64,000 nucleotides of DNA from Coxiellaceae bacterium (GTDB taxonomy: Bacteria > Pseudomonadota > Gammaproteobacteria > Coxiellales > Coxiellaceae): positions 228,848 to 292,847 of the forward strand of contig WTGG01000020.1 of the NCBI GenBank assembly GCA_011523685.1. Reading direction: 5' to 3'. Below are positions 1 through 9,118 of the stretch, piece after piece. A program made the position numbers and the translations under genes. Every line of letters begins with the position of its first letter. The stretch's first letter is position 1. Under the pieces are notes generated by a model. That model was not told the DNA's origin. It was given only the letters and a program-made list of their open reading frames with translations, and made no database searches.

Positions 1-870
1 CTTCAAAGTCCAAGTATTTCAATTAGCCAACAAGGATTTTCAGGAGCTAACTTACTAGGAAATACCACAGGAAGTCTGACGGCTAACGGTATTAGCTTCA
101 GCCCAAATATAACCTTCACACCTAATTCTGGGTCAGAGTATGCCAATCAGCTGTTAAATCCTTTATCCATGAAAAACATTGGGCAGATTGCCTATGCTGA
201 AAATAACATAGGATTATTACTGCGATTAGCAGTTGGCAAGCTTGGGCCATGGGAGAACTACCCACCGATCCCGATGGAACATAACCTTAACAATATTATT
301 CAAAATGAAAAAAACTTTCAGAGCTTCTGCGATACTATACAAGAAGTGTATGCTAATAATGGTCATAGACTGTATTTTAATAAAATCTCAGCAACAACCA
401 ATCAAAATCAGTCTAAGCAAGCTAAGGAATCCACAGCTCTAGTCATACCGATTAGCAACACCTTTTCATTTAACCAAAAACAACTCAATTTATTAAAGCC
501 GCTGAAAATTGATAATAATAGTAAAAGTATCAAATTAAGTCTTAGTCTCGACCACATCCCAAACACAATAGAAATCACACCTAGAACTTTAGTGTCGACA
601 CTTAAATACTTATCAAATATGATCGAAGATGTCCCTCACCACCCCACTATCAAAACCATTCAACCAATTATCAGCAGGAACTTTTTTTCAATCAAAACAT
701 GCAAAAAAGAGCCAGACGAAGCATATGTCGCCATTAAGAAACAAGGGATCTGGTATTACATCTCAAACGATGATGAATACTCTAAACAAACATTTGAAGC
801 ATTAGAACTACTTTTCAACATTACTCGGATTATCCCAAAAAATAGTTCTACCGTTTTAATATCTAACTAA
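1..870 (+). CDS. Uncharacterised protein, 3' part only (289 codons visible)
   Basis: The frame is open from the first base of the window, so the gene starts upstream; the Met at 169 is internal, not the start. The first 55 residues are Ser/Asn/Gly/Thr-rich. A mixed alpha/beta region follows, then a tail with AYVAIKKQGIWYYISNDD and TFEALELLFNI. From memory this tail resembles the end of a widespread uncharacterised family (AYVAVRYRGYWFYIDDRD-like tails). No catalytic motif is visible. It converges on the membrane-protein gene ending at 952; the 80 bases between hold only a poor inverted repeat. Function unknown. Confidence 0.7.
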   Translation, partial: LQSPSISISQQGFSGANLLGNTTGSLTANGISFSPNITFTPNSGSEYANQLLNPLSMKNIGQIAYAENNIGLLLRLAVGKLGPWENYPPIPMEHNLNNIIQNEKNFQSFCDTIQEVYANNGHRLYFNKISATTNQNQSKQAKESTALVIPISNTFSFNQKQLNLLKPLKIDNNSKSIKLSLSLDHIPNTIEITPRTLVSTLKYLSNMIEDVPHHPTIKTIQPIISRNFFSIKTCKKEPDEAYVAIKKQGIWYYISNDDEYSKQTFEALELLFNITRIIPKNSSTVLISN

Positions 871-951
871 ACACTCAAAAACTATAAAAGCCAAGTCATA
901 AAAAGAGAGAGCCGACTCGACAATAGCAGGCCCCTCTTTAAGCAAAGCGAC

Positions 952-1611
952 TTACTTTACATCATCAAGAGACCGCACATAAGACATCACTGCTGATAAA
1001 AAAGCCAGCCAAGTCAATAGTAAAACTAAAAAGAAAAACAAAACAATATTAATGCCTATCACCGTTGGATCAGGAGGAGCACCGGCAATCGAAAAGCTCC
1101 CATTGTATAATGGCATAAAAATAACGGGGAAAATCACACTTAGTGAACATGAAGCACCCAAAAAACAAGAAAAAATAATACGATCTTTTGAAACATGATC
1201 ACCGCTTTTTATTCTAATTGCATACAAAATAGCTGCTAATTGACAAATCACAATCAAAGACACTAACCACGCATCATGAAACTTTGCATGACCTGGCCAA
1301 CCTGGATTGAGGATATGAGAAGACGAGACATCTGCATTAACCACGAGATAGATCTGAAAAAGAGCTAGCAAAACAATTCCATCACGAACAACACGAATAT
1401 TACCTTTACAACTCCATATAAGGCGAAGAAAAATACACATAAAGATCACTGAAAAAACCGGGAACGGCGACAAACCATGTGATCGACCAGCAGGCATTAC
1501 CCCCACATGAGCGTGATGAAAATCTGGACCAATGAACGCTATCAATAATGCAACTATGACAATAACACCCGAGAAGAACATCTGTTTGCTTTTAAATAAC
1601 TGACCTTTCAT
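952..1611 (-). CDS. Six-helix membrane protein of unknown function
   Basis: A 219-residue protein made mostly of about six hydrophobic segments, for example VIVIVALLIAFIG, IVLLALFQIYLVV, LIVICQLAAILYAI and NIVLFFFLVLLLTWLAFL. The loops are short and the C-terminal tail is charged. I chose ATG 1611 because AAAGGGG lies 9 nt upstream; the longer frame to 1653 has no good ribosome-binding site. The gene runs in the same direction as rdgB, 86 bp downstream of it. No family is recognised. An inner-membrane location is inferred from the hydrophobicity. Confidence 0.65.
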   Translation of the reverse strand: MKGQLFKSKQMFFSGVIVIVALLIAFIGPDFHHAHVGVMPAGRSHGLSPFPVFSVIFMCIFLRLIWSCKGNIRVVRDGIVLLALFQIYLVVNADVSSSHILNPGWPGHAKFHDAWLVSLIVICQLAAILYAIRIKSGDHVSKDRIIFSCFLGASCSLSVIFPVIFMPLYNGSFSIAGAPPDPTVIGINIVLFFFLVLLLTWLAFLSAVMSYVRSLDDVK

Positions 1612-1697
1612 GAATTTACACCCCTTTATTACTAATAACCCACTCTCACTCAACTATGATGTTTACACCATTATGACATTAGTCACCAAACAGACAG

Positions 1698-2309
1698 TTA
1701 GCTTGTCTGTTGCGCCACAACTTTCCACCCTAATTGCTGACTTAAGGCCTGCATGGCTTGCCCACGATGACTCAGACGATTCTTCAATGATACATCCAGC
1801 TCTGCTGCTGAGCACTGATGTGTTGGCACGTAAAAAATAGGATCATAACCCATACCTTGAGAGCCTTGTCGTTGCTTTAAAATTTCACCATGCCATATCC
1901 CATTAACAACACAAGGGGTTGGATCATTTTCATAAGCCATATAAACAATTGATGCATAGAAAAAAGCTCGTCGCTGCTCTCCCTCTTTTCCTTCTAATCC
2001 TTTCAACACTTTATCAATACATTGCTCAAACGACCCATGTTCACCCGCGTAGCGTGCTGAGTAAATACCTGGCTCGCCATTTAGCCCCGAAACCACTAAA
2101 CCAGAATCATCTGCAATTGCAGGCAAACCCGTTTGGGCAACGGCATGCCGAGCTTTTAAGAGAGCATTTTCCACAAAAGTTAGACCAGTCTCCTCAACAG
2201 AACTCACACCTAATTCACTCTGCACAATAAAGGTTATCTCTGAGTCTTGAACCATATTATTGAATTCTTCAACCTTTCCCATATTCCCTGTTGCTAATAC
2301 AATTTTCAT
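1698..2309 (-). CDS. rdgB: dITP/XTP pyrophosphatase RdgB (HAM1 family)
   Basis: Hydrolyses non-canonical purine nucleoside triphosphates (ITP, dITP, XTP) to monophosphate and PPi, keeping deaminated bases out of DNA and RNA. The 203 residues are family length. The N-terminal phosphate-binding motif ATGNMGKVEEF, the acidic metal-site motif ADDSGL with GEPGIYSARYAG, the substrate loop GYDPIFYVP and the C-terminal SHRGQA are all present. The start ATG overlaps the hemH stop by 4 nt, so it is probably translated by coupling to hemH. Confidence 0.95.
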   Translation of the reverse strand: MKIVLATGNMGKVEEFNNMVQDSEITFIVQSELGVSSVEETGLTFVENALLKARHAVAQTGLPAIADDSGLVVSGLNGEPGIYSARYAGEHGSFEQCIDKVLKGLEGKEGEQRRAFFYASIVYMAYENDPTPCVVNGIWHGEILKQRQGSQGMGYDPIFYVPTHQCSAAELDVSLKNRLSHRGQAMQALSQQLGWKVVAQQTS

Positions 2310-3361
2310 GCACCATCCTTTTCCATATCTTTAAATTTTTCATAAACCCAACCCGCAACGGATTGCACCCATCCTGTTTCTGCATTCAAACACGGCACCA
2401 AAATCAACGACTCACCACCCATAGCTTTCCACTGCTCATGTAATTCGATTGCTATTTCTTCTAAAGTTTCAATACAATCGGCAACAAACGCTGGGCACAC
2501 CACAGCTAAATGCCTAATCCCCCTCTGATACAATGAGACCAGGATCTTATCGGTATACGGTTGAACCCACGCATTCGCACCCAACCTTGACTGAAAAGAA
2601 ACAGAGTAGTCTTCGTCAGTAAATTTTAATTCTTTCGCAATAGCTCTTGATGAATAATAGCATTGCAAGCGATAACATTGCTCCACTCCACCGACAGAGG
2701 GACAAGGTTCATCTCGTCTAAAACAAGATTTTTTACCACAGTCTGCTGGCAAATGACTCTTTGGCAGCCCATGATAACTCATCAACACATGGGCACGAGG
2801 CTCTGACGATAACACCGTGCGAATCTGGTTAGCATATCCTTGTGCAAACTCACGTTTATGATAAAACTCCCGAATCCAAATCATCTGTGACGTTAGCTTA
2901 ATTTTTTTAGCCACACGCTCCACCTCATCGATGGTGGATTGTGTGGTCGCATTAGCAAACTGAGGATACATAGGAATAATCACGATCTTCTGACAATGGG
3001 CTAATTGCCTTAATCCTGATTCAATCGATGGCTCATCGTAACGCATTGCCAACACCACTGACATATCATTCATCTCTTTTTGCAGTTGCTGAATGAAATT
3101 TTTACTGTGTACCATAAGCGGCGAACCTTCTTCAGTCCAGATAGACTGATAGGCTTTTGCTGACTTTGGAGAACGAAAAGGTAATATAATCAGTCTCAAT
3201 AACAACCATCGCGCCCAACCAGGAATTGTAATCACTGCTGGGTCGGATAAAAATTGCTTTAAATATCGTCTCACCGAACGCGTATCAGGAGCACTCGGGG
3301 TTCCTAAATTAATAACCAACACACCTTTAGTCGGTTGAGATACAGAATTTAAATTAGTCAT
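2306..3361 (-). CDS. hemH: Ferrochelatase HemH
   Basis: Inserts Fe2+ into protoporphyrin IX, the last step of haem synthesis. At 351 residues it is family length. LVINLGTP is near residue 14, the catalytic His is in SYHGLP (H197), and the active-site Glu is in DCIETLEE (E298). Unusually, residues 208-234 carry five cysteines spaced C-X4-C-X6-C-X8-C-X4-C, just after the catalytic loop. The last is the Cys many family members have; the others suggest an internal iron-sulfur site, as reported for some bacterial ferrochelatases. Its ATG overlaps the malic-enzyme stop by 8 nt. hemA, the first committed step, lies in the same run of genes. Confidence 0.95.
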   Translation of the reverse strand: MTNLNSVSQPTKGVLVINLGTPSAPDTRSVRRYLKQFLSDPAVITIPGWARWLLLRLIILPFRSPKSAKAYQSIWTEEGSPLMVHSKNFIQQLQKEMNDMSVVLAMRYDEPSIESGLRQLAHCQKIVIIPMYPQFANATTQSTIDEVERVAKKIKLTSQMIWIREFYHKREFAQGYANQIRTVLSSEPRAHVLMSYHGLPKSHLPADCGKKSCFRRDEPCPSVGGVEQCYRLQCYYSSRAIAKELKFTDEDYSVSFQSRLGANAWVQPYTDKILVSLYQRGIRHLAVVCPAFVADCIETLEEIAIELHEQWKAMGGESLILVPCLNAETGWVQSVAGWVYEKFKDMEKDGA

Positions 3362-5078
3362 CGTGCATTAACCCTGGATTTAAATGATACGGCAAATATT
3401 CAGGCTCCCAATAAATTGCTGCTATACGCGCTTGATAATCCACATCTGGAGTAATTCGAGCCACACCATCTTCGGCAGCGGCTTGTGCTACTGCTAACGC
3501 TACATCTTGACTCACAGAGTGTGCTCGATCAAATGAAGGTAATAATGATCCATCAGGATCATGAATCAAAGGTGAGCAATCTGCCAAGGCTAAAGCTGCT
3601 TGAGAAATCATGTGAGCTGTCACACGACTAGCCCCTGACGCTAAGATACCCAAACCTAAACCGGGAAAAATAAACGCATTATTACATTGTGAAATACGAA
3701 TCCGCTTCTCATTAAAGACCACATCATCAAAGGGACTCCCTGTTGCAACAATAGCTTTCCCATTCGACCATTGATAAATATCCTGGGGCGTTGCCTCAAC
3801 GCGAGAGTTTGGGTTAGACAATGGAAAAATCATCGGGCGAGGCGTTGCAGCTAACATAGACTCCACCACAGCCTGATTAAAAGCACCAGCAACTGCCGAT
3901 GAACCAATCAATACCGTTGGCTTAATCACTTCAATCACATCTTGCAAACGAATAGTTGATCCGTCATAAGCACTCCATTCCGCGGAAGGTTGTGCATAGG
4001 GCTGCTGAAAATCATGAAGATCACTCATGCTATCCAAAAGTAATCCAGGCTTATCGATCAACCAAAATCTACGATAGGCCTCTTCTCTAGATAAACCGGA
4101 AGATATCAGGGCATTCACGAGTTGATCGGCAATACCAACACCTGCTGTACCTGCACCAAAGATAACAAATTGTTGATCCGCTAACTGGCCACCTGTCACC
4201 TTAAGACCGGATAACACACAAGCTAGAGCAGTGGCACCGGTACCTTGTATATCGTCATTAAATAAACACAGTTGATCTTTATAGTGACTTAATATTTTCC
4301 TGGCGTTACTGATACCAAAATCTTCACAATGAATAAATACCTTTGGGAATTTCTTAACAATGGCCTTAAAGACTAAATCGATAAAAGCATCATATTCCTT
4401 ACCCTCAATACGAGGATGACGCCAACCCAAATACATCGGGTCATTTAATAATGTTTTATTGTTTGTACCAACATCAATCTGTATCGGTAAAATATGACGC
4501 GGATTAACACCGCCACAGAGGGTATAGACCATCGCTTTACCAACGCAAATATCAACCCCTCCAGCACCCCAGTCACCAATCCCTAAGACACCTTCACCAT
4601 CACTAATAACAACGAGCTCGACATCAGGATAAGAGATACTATTTATCATCATTTCAACGTTTTCAGCTTCTTCATAGGAAAAATGCAACCCACGAGGAGA
4701 ATCAAACTGAAAACTATAATTTTTTACAGCATCCCCAATCGTTGGCGTATACACAATCGGCAACATCTCATCTAGATGCTGAGTGACCAGCTTAAAAAAA
4801 GCGACATTATTGTGCTGTCGCAAACTATTTAAATATTTATTCTTTGATAAGTTAGTTGGGAGCAATTTATATTGCTCGTAATAACGTTGAGCTTGCTCGT
4901 CTAGTGTCTCGACATGAGCAGGCAACTTACCAACCAAGTTTAAACGTACACGTTCTTCATGTGTAAAAGCTGAGCCTTTATTTAACTCAGGTGTTGTTAA
5001 CAATAACTTTCCGGTTAGTGCAGTTTCTAATGACAAAACTTTCTTATTACCATCAACAATTTCTTTAAATTTTTTCAC
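3354..5078 (-). CDS. maeA: Malic enzyme, NAD-dependent type (malate to pyruvate + CO2)
   Basis: Oxidatively decarboxylates malate to pyruvate. The 574 residues fit the large bacterial NAD-malic enzymes. Motifs in order: the signature PIVYTPTIGDAV, DGEGVLGIGDWGAGG (malate/metal region), DVGTNN with GWRHPRI, FNDDIQGTGA (metal Asp residues), the Rossmann motif FGAGTAGVGIA, and the late SNPNSRVEATPQD. I prefer GTG 5078: GAGGGG sits 6 nt upstream, while the frame open to 5123 would overlap prmC without a site. NAD rather than NADP preference is inferred from family resemblance only. It sits between prmC and hemH, overlapping hemH by 8 nt. Confidence 0.88.
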   Translation of the reverse strand: MKKFKEIVDGNKKVLSLETALTGKLLLTTPELNKGSAFTHEERVRLNLVGKLPAHVETLDEQAQRYYEQYKLLPTNLSKNKYLNSLRQHNNVAFFKLVTQHLDEMLPIVYTPTIGDAVKNYSFQFDSPRGLHFSYEEAENVEMMINSISYPDVELVVISDGEGVLGIGDWGAGGVDICVGKAMVYTLCGGVNPRHILPIQIDVGTNNKTLLNDPMYLGWRHPRIEGKEYDAFIDLVFKAIVKKFPKVFIHCEDFGISNARKILSHYKDQLCLFNDDIQGTGATALACVLSGLKVTGGQLADQQFVIFGAGTAGVGIADQLVNALISSGLSREEAYRRFWLIDKPGLLLDSMSDLHDFQQPYAQPSAEWSAYDGSTIRLQDVIEVIKPTVLIGSSAVAGAFNQAVVESMLAATPRPMIFPLSNPNSRVEATPQDIYQWSNGKAIVATGSPFDDVVFNEKRIRISQCNNAFIFPGLGLGILASGASRVTAHMISQAALALADCSPLIHDPDGSLLPSFDRAHSVSQDVALAVAQAAAEDGVARITPDVDYQARIAAIYWEPEYLPYHLNPGLMHDD

Positions 5079-5103
5079 ACTTTTCCCCTCAGCTTTGTAC
5101 TTA

Positions 5104-5955
5104 TTATATTTGACCCACCACAAACCGATCTAATCCCGACAAGTCTGAATACCCTTTTATTCTAGTATATTTCGCTTCTTCCATAAGACGAATGACGGCA
5201 CTCGCTTGTGAAAATCCATGCTCTACTATACAGCAACCACCTGGCAACAGGTATTTAGTAGCTTGCTGAATGATCTCAGCTAAATCACTGAGGCCAGCAT
5301 CCCCTGCCACTAAAGCAGACCATGGCTCATGCTGCAAATCTTTTAAGTGAACATCAGACGCATCGATATAAGGTGGATTAGAAACAATTAAATCATAAGC
5401 AGTATCTGGCAATGCGTCACACCAATGACCTTGATAACACGCCACATGACGACAGTGATATCGATGTATATTTCTCTGCACAACCTCTAGCGCCTGATCA
5501 CTGCAATCAATAGCATCAATCTGCCAATGTGGCCGCTCTGAGGCTAATGCAATAGCAATAGCACCTGAACCAGTTCCTAAATCAGCCACTCTTAATGCTG
5601 ACTCTTTCGGATAACAGTTCAAGATCCACTCTACCAAACACTCCGTTTCTGGCCTTGGGATTAAAGTTGATGAATTAACCTCTAACAATAAAGACCAAAA
5701 TTCTTTTTCTTGAAAAATATAGGCTAAAGGTTCTCCTTTAACACGGCGGGAGATCCAGGAATGAATTTGCTGATACTCCACTTCTGATACCAAGCGCTCA
5801 GGAAAAGCATAACACGCTGACCGTGAGAGTTGGCATACTTTAGCGATGATCAAATCAACATCCAATACGATAGAATCATCCACAGTTGATAGCTGCTCCA
5901 GCGCTTCTGACTTAACCGTCGCTAAGGTTTTTAGTGAGCATGCTTTATTAGTCAT
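5104..5955 (-). CDS. prmC: Release factor glutamine methyltransferase PrmC
   Basis: N5-methylates the glutamine of the GGQ motif in release factors RF1 and RF2, using SAM. 283 residues. An N-terminal helical substrate domain is followed by a Rossmann methyltransferase domain with [15 protein letters not shown] (SAM-binding loop) and the catalytic SNPPYI. IPRPETE precedes the SAM loop as usual. Its start overlaps the stop of prfA, which encodes its substrate, by 8 nt. This is the classical hemA-prfA-prmC order. Confidence 0.95.
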   Translation of the reverse strand: MTNKACSLKTLATVKSEALEQLSTVDDSIVLDVDLIIAKVCQLSRSACYAFPERLVSEVEYQQIHSWISRRVKGEPLAYIFQEKEFWSLLLEVNSSTLIPRPETECLVEWILNCYPKESALRVADLGTGSGAIAIALASERPHWQIDAIDCSDQALEVVQRNIHRYHCRHVACYQGHWCDALPDTAYDLIVSNPPYIDASDVHLKDLQHEPWSALVAGDAGLSDLAEIIQQATKYLLPGGCCIVEHGFSQASAVIRLMEEAKYTRIKGYSDLSGLDRFVVGQI

Positions 5956-7036
5956 CGCCCAACTCTGCTAATAACTCAGCTTGCAATTCTCGAATCAATG
6001 GCTGAACCACCACATCCATATCGCCAGCAATAAAATCATCCAACTGATAGAGCGTTAAATTAATCCGATGATCGGTTACACGCCCTTGTGGAAAATTATA
6101 GGTTCGAATACGCTCTGAACGATCCCCACTACCCACCAAGGTTTTACGAGTAGCCGCTTGCTCTTGCCTTTGCTTTGACTGCTCCGCATCTAATAGTTTT
6201 GCTTGCAATAAAGACATCGCACGCGCTTTGTTTTTATGCTGAGAGCGCTCATCTTGACACTCAACCACAACACCCGTTGGAATATGAGTCAACCGAATTG
6301 CCGAATCCGTTTTATTCACATGCTGCCCTCCTGCACCTGACGCGCGAAAAGTATCAACACGCAAATCATTCGTATTAATCTCTATATTTTCAACAGCAGC
6401 AACCTCAGGCATTACTGCAACAGTACATGCTGAAGTATGAACACGCCCTTGTGATTCCGTTGTAGGAACACGCTGAACTCGATGAGCTCCAGACTCAAAT
6501 TTTAGTTGAGAATAAACACCCTGCCCTTCAACTCGAGCAATGACTTCTTTAAACCCACCATGCTCACCTTCATGCATAGACAGTAATTCAACACGCCAAC
6601 CTTTTTTCTCTGCAAAACGGCTATACATACGAAATAAATCACCTGCAAATAATGCAGCCTCATCACCACCTGTTCCAGCACGCACCTCTAAAAAGACATT
6701 GTTCTCATCATTCGGGTCTGTTGGTAATAATAAGATTTTTAATTCAGATTCAGCAGCAGTCTGTTGTTCCTGCAGCATGGTCAACTCTTCTTGTGCGAGC
6801 GCCTGTAATTCAGCATCAGACTCTTCCTCTAACACGGCTTTTGCAGAAGCCATGGCTTTTACAGTATTTTGATAGTGCGTAAACGTTTCGACCAAAGGCT
6901 CTAAGCTTGCATACTCTTTGCTGTAATCACGATAACGATCCTGATCATTCATCACTTCAATATCACTGAGCATAGCTCCAAGGTCTTGATAGCGCTGAGC
7001 TAATGATAATAACTTTTGTTCCAATGATGGCTTCAT
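5948..7036 (-). CDS. prfA: Peptide chain release factor 1
   Basis: Recognises UAA and UAG stop codons and triggers peptidyl-tRNA hydrolysis. 362 residues, standard length. The codon-recognition tripeptide region reads [13 protein letters not shown] (P191-T-T193, commonly PAT in relatives). The GGQ motif is at about residues 236-238 in [15 protein letters not shown]. The coiled N-terminal domain (1-100) is rich in Glu and Gln. It lies 30 bp after hemA and overlaps prmC by 8 nt. Confidence 0.97.
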   Translation of the reverse strand: MKPSLEQKLLSLAQRYQDLGAMLSDIEVMNDQDRYRDYSKEYASLEPLVETFTHYQNTVKAMASAKAVLEEESDAELQALAQEELTMLQEQQTAAESELKILLLPTDPNDENNVFLEVRAGTGGDEAALFAGDLFRMYSRFAEKKGWRVELLSMHEGEHGGFKEVIARVEGQGVYSQLKFESGAHRVQRVPTTESQGRVHTSACTVAVMPEVAAVENIEINTNDLRVDTFRASGAGGQHVNKTDSAIRLTHIPTGVVVECQDERSQHKNKARAMSLLQAKLLDAEQSKQRQEQAATRKTLVGSGDRSERIRTYNFPQGRVTDHRINLTLYQLDDFIAGDMDVVVQPLIRELQAELLAELGDD

Positions 7037-7066
7037 AACATCACTCTTCTTAATTTAATAAATACA

Positions 7067-8308
7067 TTATAGTTCTAAAAACTCTTTCATCACCCGCAGT
7101 GCGCCTACCATTTGCTGAGAAGCAAACTCTCGTAACTTTCTCGTTGGTTGATGCAGTAACTTTTTAGTAAAAGCCTGTGAGAACTGACGAAGCACCGCCT
7201 CAGGGTCATGCCCCTTATCTAATAAGTTAAGCGCTTTTTGCAATTCATTTTCTCGCATATCATCAACACGCTGCCGATATTGAGTGATTAAATCTGAATG
7301 GTTCAATACATGCAACTGACGCTGATAATTTTCAGCGTGTAAAGCAACCATGGATTCCGCCTGCTCTACTGCCGCTTCACGACCTTTTATATTATTCTCA
7401 ACAATATCCTGGAGATGATCGATATTATATAAGTGCACTCCTGGCAAATGACTCACATCCTCAGAAACATCCCGCGGCACAGCGAGATCGGCAATGAACA
7501 TAGGACGATGTACACGCTGCTGCATGATCGGCGCTAGCATCGGTGTACTCACAATGGGCTCCCTACTAGCCGTAGCACATATCATGATGTCCGTTTGCGC
7601 CACCACATCTGGAAGCTCCGTTATTGAAATAGCTTGAGCTTGAAAAGAGGCCGCAAAGGCTTGTACAGACTCGTAATGACGGCCTGCTACTGTAATCTGT
7701 TTTACTGATTGACCTTGCAGGTGCGTTGCAACCAACTCTATCATATGACCACTACCGACCAATAACACACGACACTGAGATAGATCCTCAAACTGCTCTT
7801 TTATGAGCTTAATCGCCATATAAGCCACTGACACAGGGCATTTACCTAAATGTGTAGCTCGACGGATGTGCTTACAGCTAGAGAATACCGCGGGGAATAA
7901 CTGCTTTAATGATGGACTCACATAACCAGCCTGATCAGCTGTAGCATAGGCAGCTTTCATTTGCCCTAAAATTTGTGGCTCACCTAATACCATCGAATCT
8001 AATCCCGACGCAACCCGCATTAAATGACGCACTAGATCATCACCTTCTAAGGTATATAAGTGTTCATTCATTAGAGGCAACTGTACATCACCTTGAGACT
8101 CAACCCATCCAGCTAAGTCTATTGGCTGACTGACATCAACATACACTTCCGTGCGATTACACGTACTCAATAGCACAACACCATCGACTGCTGGCTGAGC
8201 TACCAATGTCTGCATCAACTGATTAGAGCGTGTTTCATCAAAGGCAAAATGCTCGCGCAATTCAACGGGTGCCGTTTTGTAATTTAATCCGCATGCCTGT
8301 AGCACCAC
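7067..8308 (-). CDS. hemA: Glutamyl-tRNA reductase HemA
   Basis: Reduces glutamyl-tRNA(Glu) with NADPH to glutamate-1-semialdehyde, the first committed step of C5-pathway tetrapyrrole synthesis. 413 residues. Catalytic Cys50 is in LLSTCNRTEVY; GLDSMVLGEPQILGQ and the NADPH-domain motif LLVGSGHMIELVA follow. A helical dimerisation domain fills the C-terminus. The start is GTG, with GAGGG upstream; a second GTG follows directly. It is divergent from lolB across 147 bp, as in many gammaproteobacteria. Confidence 0.96.
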   Translation of the reverse strand: MVLQACGLNYKTAPVELREHFAFDETRSNQLMQTLVAQPAVDGVVLLSTCNRTEVYVDVSQPIDLAGWVESQGDVQLPLMNEHLYTLEGDDLVRHLMRVASGLDSMVLGEPQILGQMKAAYATADQAGYVSPSLKQLFPAVFSSCKHIRRATHLGKCPVSVAYMAIKLIKEQFEDLSQCRVLLVGSGHMIELVATHLQGQSVKQITVAGRHYESVQAFAASFQAQAISITELPDVVAQTDIMICATASREPIVSTPMLAPIMQQRVHRPMFIADLAVPRDVSEDVSHLPGVHLYNIDHLQDIVENNIKGREAAVEQAESMVALHAENYQRQLHVLNHSDLITQYRQRVDDMRENELQKALNLLDKGHDPEAVLRQFSQAFTKKLLHQPTRKLREFASQQMVGALRVMKEFLEL

Positions 8309-8384
8309 TACGCAACCCTCGAAATGAACCGTAAGATGCGCGCATCATAGCACAAAACATCTAACAATTAACTGATCCTCCAAA

Positions 8385-8423
8385 CGAGAAACTTGACACG
8401 CCCAACGGGTTTCTCGATAGTAT
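8385..8423 (+). promoter_or_regulatory. Candidate lolB promoter inside a perfect inverted repeat
   Basis: TTGACA (8393-8398) with GATAGT (8416-8421, 17-nt spacing) or TAGTAT (8418-8423) fits a sigma-70 promoter reading toward lolB. The -35 lies in the loop of a perfect 8-bp inverted repeat: CGAGAAAC (8385-8392) and GTTTCTCG (8409-8416). The repeat could be an operator or an mRNA hairpin; nothing here decides between them. Confidence 0.45.
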
Positions 8424-8455
8424 TCTTACTACTAATCCGACAGTAATGTAGATAT

Positions 8456-9118
8456 ATGTTTCACAAGCTTTTTTTACAATCATTACTCTATAGACGACTC
8501 CTGCTATGCATCATCACTAGCAGCTTACTGACTGGATGCGTCAACCTAACACCGCCGGCTGGAGCCACCTCCTTTAATACACAACACGAGACTACCAGGG
8601 CACAAAAATTAAACAAAATTACACACTGGACTACCCGTGGCGCATTCAGCATAACCACACCACAAGAAGCTCAAATTGCCAACTACACCTGGCACCTAAC
8701 TGATCAAACTCACTACACCATTCACATCGCATCATCATTAAATGTCTATCAACTGCATATCACACAATCTGGGGATCACGTCACCCTCATTAAAGATCAA
8801 AATAAACCTCTCGTCGCCAACGATCCCGGATCCTTAATGCAACAAGCACTCGGATACAGCCTCCCCATCTCCAATCTTTACTACTGGATAAGAGGCCTCC
8901 CCGCCCCTGGCACTCAACAAACCACTTATAATCAATACGGACACCTCACACAACTAAAACAAGATGGCTGGACCATTACCTTCCTGAACTACACCCACCA
9001 GGATGATGTAGACTTACCACAACTGATTCGACTCAATGGGCATCATCTCGCTATTAAATTGGTCATCAAACAGTGGGACCTTTCACCCCCTAAACAATCA
9101 AAACATCACGATGAATAA
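8456..9118 (+). CDS. lolB: Outer-membrane lipoprotein LolB
   Basis: Receives lipoproteins from periplasmic LolA and inserts them into the outer membrane. 220 residues, with a signal peptide ending in lipobox LLTGC (lipidated Cys28). The N-terminal mature part has ITHWTTRGAFSITTP, and GYSLPISNLYYWIRGLPAPG matches the conserved LolB core that typically reads LP...YWIRGLPAP. First gene of lolB-ispE-tRNA(Gln)-prs-rplY-pth-ychF; its stop lies inside the ispE start region (8-nt overlap). Confidence 0.93.
   Translation: MFHKLFLQSLLYRRLLLCIITSSLLTGCVNLTPPAGATSFNTQHETTRAQKLNKITHWTTRGAFSITTPQEAQIANYTWHLTDQTHYTIHIASSLNVYQLHITQSGDHVTLIKDQNKPLVANDPGSLMQQALGYSLPISNLYYWIRGLPAPGTQQTTYNQYGHLTQLKQDGWTITFLNYTHQDDVDLPQLIRLNGHHLAIKLVIKQWDLSPPKQSKHHDE

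Noticed and set aside
870..951. Bidirectional terminator between the first two genes
   Set aside because: AAAGAG and CTCTTT can pair, but the loop is about 30 nt and the stem has mismatches.
6540..6872. Plus-strand ORF of 110 codons inside prfA
   Set aside because: Antisense shadow of a conserved gene, Ser/Ala-rich composition, no ribosome-binding site.
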